Under the pieces are notes generated by a model. The model did no database searches, was not told where the DNA came from, and saw nothing but the letters and a program-made list of their open reading frames with translations. The translations under genes were made by a program, and so were the position numbers. From Planctomycetota bacterium (GTDB taxonomy: Bacteria; Planctomycetota; Planctomycetia; Pirellulales; Pirellulaceae), in assembly GCA_019347795.1 (NCBI GenBank), contig JAHWKS010000448.1, positions 1 to 5,560 on the forward strand: 5,560 bases of DNA, written 5' to 3'. Positions 1 through 5,560 of this stretch are shown here, piece after piece; the stretch's first letter is position 1, and each line of letters opens with the position of its first letter.

Positions 1-24
1 TTCGTAGATGAACAGTTTTTGCAT
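1..24 (-). CDS. Possible start of a downstream gene (partial, 8 codons)
   Basis: On the minus strand an ATG at 24-22 opens a frame that runs to the window edge and reads MQKLFIYE. It lies in the same direction as the DUF1559 gene, 209 bases beyond its stop. No convincing Shine-Dalgarno sequence precedes it; the nearest GGA, at 41-39, is too far away. Eight codons are too few to identify a family, and the frame could be a chance ATG. It is listed because it is the only candidate gene at this end and would make the 25-233 stretch an intergenic region. Confidence 0.3.
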
Positions 25-56
25 GACGGTTCGTTGATTCCAGAGCGGGAAAGAAC

Positions 57-80
57 TCCTCTCGCCAGGGGGCGAGAGGA
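57..80. repeat. GC-rich hairpin, 10-bp perfect stem
   Basis: Positions 57-66 (TCCTCTCGCC) are the exact reverse complement of 71-80, with a four-base loop AGGG. It lies about 33 bases before the possible start codon at 24 and 154 bases after the DUF1559 stop. Read on the minus strand, the stem is followed by GTTCTTTCC, only weakly T-rich, so it is not a clear intrinsic terminator. It could be a leader structure, a weak terminator or a dispersed palindromic repeat; the window alone cannot decide. Confidence 0.5.
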
Positions 81-102
81 CATTGCAGACAAATTGAACG
101 AT

Positions 103-114
103 ACTAGTACTAGT
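103..114. promoter_or_regulatory. 12-bp perfect palindrome (doubled ACTAGT)
   Basis: ACTAGTACTAGT is a perfect palindrome made of two tandem ACTAGT hexamers, in non-coding DNA upstream of the possible gene starting at 24. A symmetric site of this size could bind a dimeric regulator. A TTGACG box lies just upstream on the minus strand (124-119), but no -10 element is found at normal spacing. The regulatory role is only a guess. Confidence 0.2.
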
Positions 115-149
115 GCGTCGTCAACGCCGAATTCGTCGGTGGGCAAATC

Positions 150-211
150 AGCCGCGACGCGCTAGCGTCCGGTTCGTTCCAAGGGAACCGGGAGCCTAGC
201 GCTCCGCGGCT
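150..211. repeat. Inverted pair of REP-like stem-loop units
   Basis: Two near-identical units face each other around an inner spacer: 151-175 on the plus strand and 210-185 read on the minus strand. Each unit has the order GCCGC, a 5-bp stem arm, a loop containing GCTA, the matching arm, then CGGTTC. The left stem is GACGC/GCGTC and the right stem is GGAGC/GCTCC. The four substitutions between copies form two compensatory pairs, so each unit keeps its own hairpin; the right copy has one extra loop base. The whole also folds as one long imperfect hairpin with a perfect inner stem (CCGGTTC 169-175 with GAACCGG 185-191). It begins 22 bases past the DUF1559 stop, so it may help end that transcript, but no T-run follows. 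The arrangement resembles BIME-type paired REP elements. Confidence 0.7.
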
Positions 212-233
212 AATCCCCTAGTCGGCGTGTCGG

Positions 234-1292
234 TCAAGGACGCTCAACGGGTTGACCATCTTCTTTGGAAGCCAGCCTACTGAGCATCAGCATGTCAATG
301 GTCTCTGCGACGAAACTGACGCTACCATCTGCGTAAGCCGCTTGAATTCCTCCGGGATGCTCCGAAGTGAGAATCGTGTTCGCATCCCAGGTGCTGTTGG
401 CGCCGACCGGGGCGGCATTCAAGTTAATCTGATAACGCACCGCGGTCGTTCCGCTGCCCCACGGCGAGCCGCCAAAGCCCCACCTTGGCGGACCCGACCG
501 GGCGGTGTCCCAAGTGCTCCCACTCCACCCGCCGTAGTAGTTGGAGCGGATGTCGCGGCGCCGCGTGTTGTTCCTGTCGACGATGGGACCGGACTGCTCC
601 GCCACAATCATCGTGTTTGCCGTGCCGTCGGTGACCTTGGCGATCGGGATCGTCGTATTAGGCACCAGGATTCCGTTTTGGCAATAGATGCCGCCGTACC
701 CCGTTTGCCTCGTGCATTGGCCGTGGGTGGGAAAAATGCCCGTCGTGCGGTTGCCGATCGGCGCGGCGCCCTGAACGCCGACATAGTCAATCAGTTGCGC
801 ATTCGACCTGCGCGGATTGTTATTCGTGGGACTTGGAGTAACGTTGGGCCCGTTGACGTTAAGCGAACTGGAAGGACAACGGTAAACTTCGGCAATAAAA
901 TCCTTCAAAACAATATTGGGGCCGCCTGCCGCCGTGTTACTGAAGCCTGGACGACACGCGTCAAACGTGTGACTAAAGCTGAGCGTCTCATAAAGGGGGC
1001 CCTGTTCGATGTAGGGCAAAATGTGGATGCGCCAATTGGGACCAGTCCAAGGTCTGGCCCCATTGTTTGGCGACGCTCCTTCGCCGTAGGGGAAGGTCTT
1101 GTACGTATCGTGGTAATTGTGCAGCGCGAGGCCGATCTGCTTGAGATTGTTCGAGCAACTCATACGGCGAGCCGCCTCGCGAGCCGCCTGAACCGCCGGC
1201 AGCAGCAAGGCCACCAGAATTCCGATGATGGCGATCACCACCAGCAACTCCACGAGCGTGAACCCTCGCGTTTGACGTTTGTCACGCGACAT
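234..1292 (-). CDS. DUF1559 family prepilin-like protein (H-X9-DG)
   Basis: A 352-residue protein of the planctomycete DUF1559 family: type II secretion or type IV pseudopilin-like surface proteins whose exact role is not established. Residues 1-10 form a short basic leader ending in RG. Cleavage by a prepilin peptidase is expected between G10 and F11, giving mature FTLVE with the conserved Glu at +5. Residues 12-32 are a hydrophobic helix, followed by the family-typical AVQAAREAARRMSCSNNLKQ stretch. Near the C-terminus H312 is followed, after exactly nine residues, by D322-G323 (the H-X9-DG signature). Cysteines occur at 46, 112, 139, 193 and 204. Length is normal and both ends carry family motifs, so the gene looks intact. 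I chose ATG at 1292 because AAAGGA lies 8 bases upstream; a TTG six bases earlier is too close to it. A good promoter lies at 1379-1408, so it is probably transcribed on its own. Confidence 0.93.
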   Translation of the reverse strand: MSRDKRQTRGFTLVELLVVIAIIGILVALLLPAVQAAREAARRMSCSNNLKQIGLALHNYHDTYKTFPYGEGASPNNGARPWTGPNWRIHILPYIEQGPLYETLSFSHTFDACRPGFSNTAAGGPNIVLKDFIAEVYRCPSSSLNVNGPNVTPSPTNNNPRRSNAQLIDYVGVQGAAPIGNRTTGIFPTHGQCTRQTGYGGIYCQNGILVPNTTIPIAKVTDGTANTMIVAEQSGPIVDRNNTRRRDIRSNYYGGWSGSTWDTARSGPPRWGFGGSPWGSGTTAVRYQINLNAAPVGANSTWDANTILTSEHPGGIQAAYADGSVSFVAETIDMLMLSRLASKEDGQPVERP

Positions 1293-1300
1293 AACCAAGA

Positions 1301-1306
1301 TCCTTT
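1301..1306 (-). promoter_or_regulatory. Ribosome binding site deciding the DUF1559 start
   Basis: Minus-strand AAAGGA lies 8 bases before the ATG at 1292-1290. The alternative in-frame TTG at 1298-1296 would leave only 2 bases, so the site favours the ATG, which gives the leader MSRDKRQTRG. Confidence 0.65.
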
Positions 1307-1378
1307 ACGAAATGCTGAAAAGAAAATAATCCGACGGCTGGCGAAAACCCGAACGCCTCGCGAACGAGAAGTCGCCCA

Positions 1379-1408
1379 ATTATGACGCATCTCGCCCGGC
1401 TGCGTCAA
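1379..1408 (-). promoter_or_regulatory. Sigma70-type promoter for the DUF1559 gene
   Basis: On the minus strand TTGACG (1408-1403) and CATAAT (1384-1379) are separated by 18 bases. Each has one mismatch to the consensus hexamers TTGACA and TATAAT. Initiation would fall near 1372, giving an untranslated leader of roughly 80 bases that includes the AAAGGA site. It lies in the 182-base gap after the TPR-CRTAC1 gene, suggesting that the DUF1559 gene starts its own transcript. Confidence 0.6.
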
Positions 1409-1480
1409 GCTTTTTGTTCGGTATTTTCGCACGTGCCGGATCATGGGGCCTTCTGTCCTAAAGTGTCTGCTCTCCAACGA

Positions 1481-4477
1481 TTAGGGCATTGCCGGACCAA
1501 CAGCCGCAGCGCGGCGGCCCACGCGGCCGCGCCCTGCGGCATGCATTCTGCCATTTTCCAAGCACAACAGTTCGCCATTTGGGGCGAGGCCTCGATGGGT
1601 GGTCGTTTTCCCCGAGGGCCAGCGGATGATAAGCTCATCCACCATGTCGCCGTTGCCGAGTCCAAACGTCAGCAATCGCTGATTGGCGCACTGGTAGCCG
1701 TCGCCCGCTGTCATTTGGCGGAGGAGCCTTCGTTTTCCAACCTTGGCGACGACTGTCGCGCCAATTGCGTCGCGGCCCGATTCCAGGCCTACCAGACGCA
1801 GGGCTAACGAGGCGCCGTGCGGCGTCGAGGTATTGGTCAACAGCGCGGCCGGCGAGTCGAGATGGGAAATCACCACATCCTCCAGGCCGTCGCGATTGAA
1901 ATCACACCGGGCCAACGCGCGGCCCAGGTAAGCGCCGTTGAAAAATGGTCCCAATGTCTCGGCAAATTGCTCCACAAACCGGCCACTGCCATCGTTCTCG
2001 AAAAACTGCGGAGGCATGTGGTAAGGACGGCCGTAGGCGCGCACATCGTCAACGTGGCCGTTGGTTACGATCAGGTCGAGGTCTCCATCGAGGTCGGGGT
2101 CGAAAAACTGCGTTCCAAACGCCAATTGATCGACGCTCGGCTCGTCCAGTCGGCTGGCGTTAGTGGCGTCGATGAAATCGCCGTGTTCTTGCTGCAGATA
2201 GAGGGTGTTGGTCTCGCGGAGAAAGTTGCCGATGAACAGATCCTGGCGCTGATCGCCGTTGGCGTCTCCCACGGCAATTCCCATGCAGCCTTCGGCCCGG
2301 CCTCGCCCGTTGAGCGCCACTCCCATCACTACGCCGCACTCGACCAGCGAGATCGCCTCGGGCGATTGGGTCCGGTTGGCGAAGAAGAAATTGGGCGTGG
2401 TGTCGTTGGCGACGAAAAGGCTCAACCTCCCCGATCCGTCGAAGTCTCCCGCAGCGATCCCCAGGCCCTTGCCATTGGGAACCTCGATTCCCGCGGCGGC
2501 GGTAGCGTCGGCAAAGCGTCCGTCGCCAAGGTTCAAGTAAAGCTGATCCTGCGCCGCTGGAAAATGAAACGGCATGCACATCCTCGGCGCGCCGTCGCCA
2601 TGCTTGCAGATGCGCTGGAAGACGTCCTCCGCTTGCAAGTAGTTGACGTCGTAGATGTCCGGCAAAGCGTCGCCGTTGATATCGGCCAGCAGGCAACTGG
2701 TCGTCCACCGCCCGGCGTCGCCGACAATCGACGCGGTCACGTCGGAAAACGTGCCGTCCCCGTTATTGCGATAAAGGCGGTTGCGGCCGATGTTGGCCAC
2801 ATACACATCGGGAAAGCCGTCGTTGTTGAAATCGCAGGCGCTAGCGCCGTGACTGAAGCTGGGCTCGATCACGCCCGCCGAAGCGGCGACTTCTTCGAAC
2901 CGCCCGCCGCCGACGTTTCGATACAAGTGATCGAGATGCTCGCGCTGCTTCGGGTCGGGCGGCCACCGGCAGCCCTGGGTGAAGTAGATGTCCGGCCAGC
3001 CGTCGGCGTCGTAGTCCAGAATCGCCACACCGCCGCCGGGGAACTCGAACATGCGTTTTCCCTTGGATGCTGGACGGCTGTCGTTGAAATACTGGAAGGC
3101 GATTCCGAGGCGCTGTGCGCTTTCCACGAATGCGACCCTGCTGTCGCCTTCGCGCCCGCGCGGCCTCTGGGATTCACTCGACGGCTTCCAATGGGGCAGC
3201 GGATAGTCCGAAAGGTCGAGACGGGCGATCGGGCTCGAGTCGGCCACCGTGAGCGGCGGATCGCTCGCCAGCGTCGACGCCAGGCGCCGCGAAAGATCAA
3301 CCGCCCAGCGTTCGTTTGGATTCTTTTGCAGCGCGACCTGCGCCCAACCCCAAGCCTCCCAAACCCGTCCCAGCGAGTTCAACTTCGCGGCCACGGCTTG
3401 CATCGGCGCCAAGCTGGTATGCTCGGTGTGAATGAGCACATCCTGCAACTGCTGAAGCTCCAGCAGTTGCTCTCCGCGCTCCAACAGAGGAGCGGCGTCT
3501 TGCGTGCGGCCTTGGCGCAGCAGCATCTGACCAAGTTGATAAATTGCTGCTCGATGATTCGCATCGCGCTTGATCGCTTCCCAAGAACATCGCATTGCGA
3601 CGTTTGTCTGCCCCTGTTTTTGCGCCCAAGCGGCTCGCAGAGCCCAGACTTCCGGATGCTCGTCGGCCGCCGACGGCAATCGGTCGTGCCAGTCGGAAAA
3701 TTGCAACTCATTCCCCTCTTTCAAGAGAATGCCGCCCAAGCGGGCCTGACCATCGACCAGCCCCGGCGCCATGCGCACTGCCTCCTGAAGCAGCAGTTTT
3801 TTCTGCTCCGGTGGGAGATTATACGTGGTCGAGGCCGCCAGGCCGACGAGAATGGCCGGGTCGGCTCGATCCGCAATGTGACACTTGCGCAAAAGCTCGG
3901 GGTCGTTGATCACTCCCAGCGGCATGCCCAGCAGCGCCAGATGATCGACATCCACTTCTCCCAAACGAAAGAGCTCGAGGTTGTACGGCGCCGCTTCTCG
4001 CGTTCGCCCCTCGACGGCAAGCAGGTGAGCCAGCTCTTTCAATGCGGGCGCCAGTCGCGGGTCGATGTCCAGCGCTCGGCGAAAACGCAATTCGGATTCG
4101 CTGGCGAGATGGAGTTCGTGCAAAAGGATGCGCCCCGCTTGATACAGTCCCTTAGCCCCTTGGGCGCCGCAGTCGTCGGCCAGGCGATCGTAGTACGCGA
4201 CGGCGTCCTTATGCCGCTGCTGCCGACTGGCCGCCTTTGCGGCGACCAGCAACGCCGGCGTCCAACGCGGGGATTGTAGCAGCGCGTCGTTGGCCAAGCG
4301 CTGAGCCAACGCGTGCTCCTCACGAGAAAGGGCTGCTTCCGCTTCGGACAAGAGGTTCTCGCGCGAATCTTCCGAAGATCGGAGGACCCATATTGCCGTC
4401 CCCCCAAAAAACAGACAGGCGCAGACGCCCGCCATCCAAAGAAGTTGAGTTCGTCCTCGGTGAATCGACTGGGTCAC
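1481..4477 (-). CDS. Membrane-anchored TPR and VCBS/FG-GAP protein with ASPIC/UnbV domain (CRTAC1-like)
   Basis: A complete 998-residue protein. Residues 1-11 are short and basic; 11-32 are one hydrophobic segment (membrane anchor or uncleaved signal), placing the rest outside the cytoplasm. Residues about 45-400 are helical TPR-like repeats, for example LYQAGRILLHELHLASESEL at 111-130 and AIYQLGQMLL at 311-320, usually a protein-binding scaffold. From 445 a CRTAC1-like part begins, with calcium-loop motifs starting at D488, D549, D599, D678, D738, D793 and D859. Those at 599, 678 and 738 are imperfect. Such repeats usually build a beta-propeller. C624 and C634 match the family's C...CxP region before QLYLNLGDGRF. 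Residues 902-964 are the ASPIC/UnbV domain (TAGDGY, FGLG, IRWPSG). An Arg/Ala-rich tail ends the protein. The start is GTG at 4477: it leaves a basic N-terminus before the hydrophobic segment, whereas the next Met (residue 15) falls inside it. No clear Shine-Dalgarno site is seen. The gene begins 87 bases after its upstream paralogue. Ligand and cellular role are unknown. Confidence 0.95.
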   Translation of the reverse strand: MTQSIHRGRTQLLWMAGVCACLFFGGTAIWVLRSSEDSRENLLSEAEAALSREEHALAQRLANDALLQSPRWTPALLVAAKAASRQQRHKDAVAYYDRLADDCGAQGAKGLYQAGRILLHELHLASESELRFRRALDIDPRLAPALKELAHLLAVEGRTREAAPYNLELFRLGEVDVDHLALLGMPLGVINDPELLRKCHIADRADPAILVGLAASTTYNLPPEQKKLLLQEAVRMAPGLVDGQARLGGILLKEGNELQFSDWHDRLPSAADEHPEVWALRAAWAQKQGQTNVAMRCSWEAIKRDANHRAAIYQLGQMLLRQGRTQDAAPLLERGEQLLELQQLQDVLIHTEHTSLAPMQAVAAKLNSLGRVWEAWGWAQVALQKNPNERWAVDLSRRLASTLASDPPLTVADSSPIARLDLSDYPLPHWKPSSESQRPRGREGDSRVAFVESAQRLGIAFQYFNDSRPASKGKRMFEFPGGGVAILDYDADGWPDIYFTQGCRWPPDPKQREHLDHLYRNVGGGRFEEVAASAGVIEPSFSHGASACDFNNDGFPDVYVANIGRNRLYRNNGDGTFSDVTASIVGDAGRWTTSCLLADINGDALPDIYDVNYLQAEDVFQRICKHGDGAPRMCMPFHFPAAQDQLYLNLGDGRFADATAAAGIEVPNGKGLGIAAGDFDGSGRLSLFVANDTTPNFFFANRTQSPEAISLVECGVVMGVALNGRGRAEGCMGIAVGDANGDQRQDLFIGNFLRETNTLYLQQEHGDFIDATNASRLDEPSVDQLAFGTQFFDPDLDGDLDLIVTNGHVDDVRAYGRPYHMPPQFFENDGSGRFVEQFAETLGPFFNGAYLGRALARCDFNRDGLEDVVISHLDSPAALLTNTSTPHGASLALRLVGLESGRDAIGATVVAKVGKRRLLRQMTAGDGYQCANQRLLTFGLGNGDMVDELIIRWPSGKTTTHRGLAPNGELLCLENGRMHAAGRGRVGRRAAAVGPAMP
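1503..1540. repeat. GC-rich hairpin in the last codons of the TPR-CRTAC1 gene
   Basis: GCCGCAGCGCGGC (1503-1515) pairs with GCCGCG (1526-1531) and CTGCGGC (1534-1540), leaving a two-base CC bulge and a 10-base loop. It lies 20 bases before the stop codon and encodes part of the Arg/Ala-rich tail after the UnbV domain. No T-run follows on the minus strand. It could be a terminator-like 3' end structure, a degraded palindromic repeat, or simply an outcome of GC-rich codons. Confidence 0.4.
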
Positions 4478-4501
4478 GGCGCTCGCGGCGTTTCAGGGGA
4501 A

Positions 4502-4523
4502 GTTGCGGACACGCAACATTCTA
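4502..4523 (-). promoter_or_regulatory. Possible -10 box and leader hairpin before the TPR-CRTAC1 gene
   Basis: In the 87-base gap, minus-strand TAGAAT (4523-4518) resembles a -10 box, but no good -35 hexamer is found 16-18 bases upstream. Immediately downstream is a perfect 6-bp inverted repeat, GTTGCG (4502-4507) with CGCAAC (4512-4517), and a four-base loop. It could be a weak promoter with a short structured leader, or the gene could be read through from its upstream neighbour. Confidence 0.25.
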
Positions 4524-4562
4524 TCGCAGGTTCAAATGCAGAGGAACGTTTCGCTCGCCGTT

Positions 4563-4585
4563 GGTCACTCGCGGAGCGAGTGACC
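4563..4585. repeat. Perfect 10-bp hairpin containing a stop codon
   Basis: GGTCACTCGC (4563-4572) and GCGAGTGACC (4576-4585) are exact reverse complements around a three-base loop GGA. On the minus strand it encodes the final residues GHSLRE and the TGA stop (4567-4565) of the upstream CRTAC1-like gene. No T-run follows, so it is not a standard intrinsic terminator. The perfect symmetry suggests a dispersed palindromic repeat that has landed at, or forms, the gene's 3' end. Confidence 0.65.
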
Positions 4586-5560
4586 CACATTGGCGGCGGG
4601 GCCGGGCCGGCCTTCGATGAACAGGTAGCCGCGGCCGGCTTCCAGGCCTTCGGCCGTGTCGATCTGGCCGGACGGCCAGTGAATGGTCAATTCGTCCACG
4701 CGGTCGCGGTCGCCCAGTCCGAAATGGAGCGTCCGCTGGTTCGAGGCCTGGTATCCGTCGCCCGCGGTCAATTGACGCACGAGCACTGCGTCCCCCGCCT
4801 TCGCCCGCACCACGGCGCCGATCGCATCGCGGGCCGAGGTCACGCCGCTCAACCGAATCGACAGCGAATTGCCGGCCGGCGTTGTTCGATTGGTGACGAG
4901 GGCCGCGGGGGCGTCGAGGTGGGAAATGACTACGTCTTCCCGCCCGTCGCCGTTCCAGTCGCACCGCGCGAGCCCCCGGCCGAGGTAGCGGCCTTGGAAG
5001 TAGGAGCCGAGCGTCTCCGCCTTCGCTTCGGCGAACCGGCCGGCGCCGAGGTTGTGGAAGAACTGCGGCGGCATCTGGTAGGCCGCGGCGCCGGCGCCGA
5101 AGTTGTCGATGTGGCCGTTGGCGACCACGAGGTCCAGCCGGCCGTCCAGGTCGGCATCGAGAAACTGCGTGCCGAACCCGAGCATCGGAAGGCTCGGCTC
5201 GCGGAGCCGGGCGTCGCGGGTGGCGTCGAGGAAGAGGCGCCCGTCGGTGTTCCGGTAGAGCGTATTGGAATCGCTTTCGAAGTTCGTAATGAACAGGTCG
5301 AGGCGACCGTCGCCGTCGGCGTCTCCCGCGGCGACTCCCATGCACGCTTCGGTGCGGCCTTCTTCATTCAGACCCAAACCTGCGATCAACGCCCGGTCGG
5401 CGAATTGAGGACGCTCTCCGGGAGCGGCCTGGTTAACAAGATAAAAATTGGGAGTCGTGTCGTTGGCGATGAACAAGCTCACTCGGCCCTCGCCGGCGAA
5501 ATCGCCCGCCACGATTCCCAGCCCCTTGCCGTCGGGAAGCACGATTCCCGCCTCCTGCGT
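4565..5560 (-). CDS. CRTAC1-like VCBS/FG-GAP and ASPIC/UnbV protein, C-terminal part
   Basis: The frame is open across the right edge, so only the last 331 residues are seen. A GTG at 5542 is not the start: the codons before it (TQEAGI) continue the match to the neighbouring paralogue. VCBS-type calcium loops start at fragment residues D80, D135 and D201, with a degenerate one at D20. The ASPIC/UnbV domain spans about 244-306, with TAGDGY, FGLG and IHWPSG. It aligns with residues 659-976 of the downstream gene; 28 of 35 residues match across the GRYLGRGLARCDWNGDG region to ALVTN. After the domain comes a short tail (RPGPAANVGHSLRE) whose end is encoded by a hairpin repeat. DNA here is more GC-rich than in the paralogue. 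By family it is an exported protein with a probable beta-propeller; whether its missing N-terminus carries a signal peptide or TPRs cannot be seen. Ligand and function are unknown. Confidence 0.95.
   Translation of the reverse strand, partial: TQEAGIVLPDGKGLGIVAGDFAGEGRVSLFIANDTTPNFYLVNQAAPGERPQFADRALIAGLGLNEEGRTEACMGVAAGDADGDGRLDLFITNFESDSNTLYRNTDGRLFLDATRDARLREPSLPMLGFGTQFLDADLDGRLDLVVANGHIDNFGAGAAAYQMPPQFFHNLGAGRFAEAKAETLGSYFQGRYLGRGLARCDWNGDGREDVVISHLDAPAALVTNRTTPAGNSLSIRLSGVTSARDAIGAVVRAKAGDAVLVRQLTAGDGYQASNQRTLHFGLGDRDRVDELTIHWPSGQIDTAEGLEAGRGYLFIEGRPGPAANVGHSLRE

Noticed and set aside
119..124. TTGACG as a -35 box for the possible gene at 24
   Set aside because: No -10-like hexamer is found at 16-18 bases; the nearest candidates are at 12 and about 22 bases.
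1296..1298. TTG start for the DUF1559 protein
   Set aside because: It would lie only 2 bases from the AAAGGA site, whereas the ATG at 1292 has proper 8-base spacing.
1357..1368. Small hairpin CTCG-CGAA-CGAG in the DUF1559 leader
   Set aside because: A four-base stem is expected often by chance in GC-rich DNA, and it is not in a position that suggests control of translation.
252..1385. 377-codon open frame on the plus strand
   Set aside because: It lies opposite the DUF1559 gene, whose signal peptide and H-X9-DG motif prove the coding strand. The plus-strand translation is Arg-rich with no domain.
1409..1480. Intrinsic terminator after the TPR-CRTAC1 stop
   Set aside because: No stem followed by a T-run is found in this stretch; the T-rich and A-rich patches lack a preceding hairpin.
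1817..4279. 820-codon open frame on the plus strand
   Set aside because: It is antisense to the TPR-CRTAC1 gene. Its translation has no recognisable domain, while the minus strand encodes clear TPR, VCBS and UnbV motifs throughout. Long antisense frames are expected in GC-rich coding DNA.
4418..4429. Lipobox around the Cys residues in the N-terminal segment of the TPR-CRTAC1 protein
   Set aside because: The residues before each Cys (AGV and VCA) do not fit the usual lipobox, so a plain membrane anchor or signal is the better reading.
4521..5345. 274-codon open frame in another minus-strand frame
   Set aside because: It overlaps the CRTAC1-like gene out of frame and gives an Arg/Pro-rich low-complexity translation typical of a frame-shifted shadow.
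5540..5542. GTG as the start of the right-hand CRTAC1-like gene
   Set aside because: The reading frame continues upstream to the window edge with codons matching the paralogue (TQEAGI against the AAAGIE region), so the gene begins outside the window.

Overview
The window looks like chromosomal DNA of a planctomycete, probably of the Pirellulales type. This rests on three things: a DUF1559 prepilin-like protein with the GFTLVELLVVIAIIG signal and an H-X9-DG C-terminal motif, large CRTAC1-like proteins (VCBS/FG-GAP repeats plus an ASPIC/UnbV domain), and GC-rich DNA with hairpin repeats at gene ends. The rank below phylum is inference. All genes seen lie on the minus strand, so transcription runs from high to low coordinates.

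Layout in transcription order. (1) 5560-4565 is the C-terminal part of a CRTAC1-like protein. Its 5' end is outside the window. Its last codons and stop lie inside a perfect 10-bp hairpin (4563-4585). (2) 4477-1481 is a complete 998-residue protein with an N-terminal membrane segment, a TPR region, seven VCBS-like calcium-loop motifs and a C-terminal UnbV domain. Its C-terminal half is clearly paralogous to gene 1. A GC-rich hairpin also sits in its last codons. (3) A well-formed sigma70-type promoter (1408-1379) and a good ribosome binding site (1306-1301) precede a 352-residue DUF1559 pseudopilin-like protein (1292-234). (4) 233-25 is non-coding and holds an inverted pair of REP-like stem-loop units (150-211), a 12-bp palindrome (103-114) and a 10-bp-stem hairpin (57-80). 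(5) Eight codons of a possible next gene (24-1) reach the left edge.

The two CRTAC1-like genes are only 87 bases apart and may be co-transcribed. Their likely shared theme is envelope or extracytoplasmic, calcium-binding, beta-propeller-like proteins. The DUF1559 gene appears to have its own promoter. No function linking the three genes is shown by the sequence. I see no CRISPR array, transposase, tRNA, rRNA or defence system. The most unusual signals are the repeat structures: two inverted repeat copies that differ only by compensatory changes and one loop base, and hairpins embedded in the 3' coding ends of both CRTAC1-like genes.
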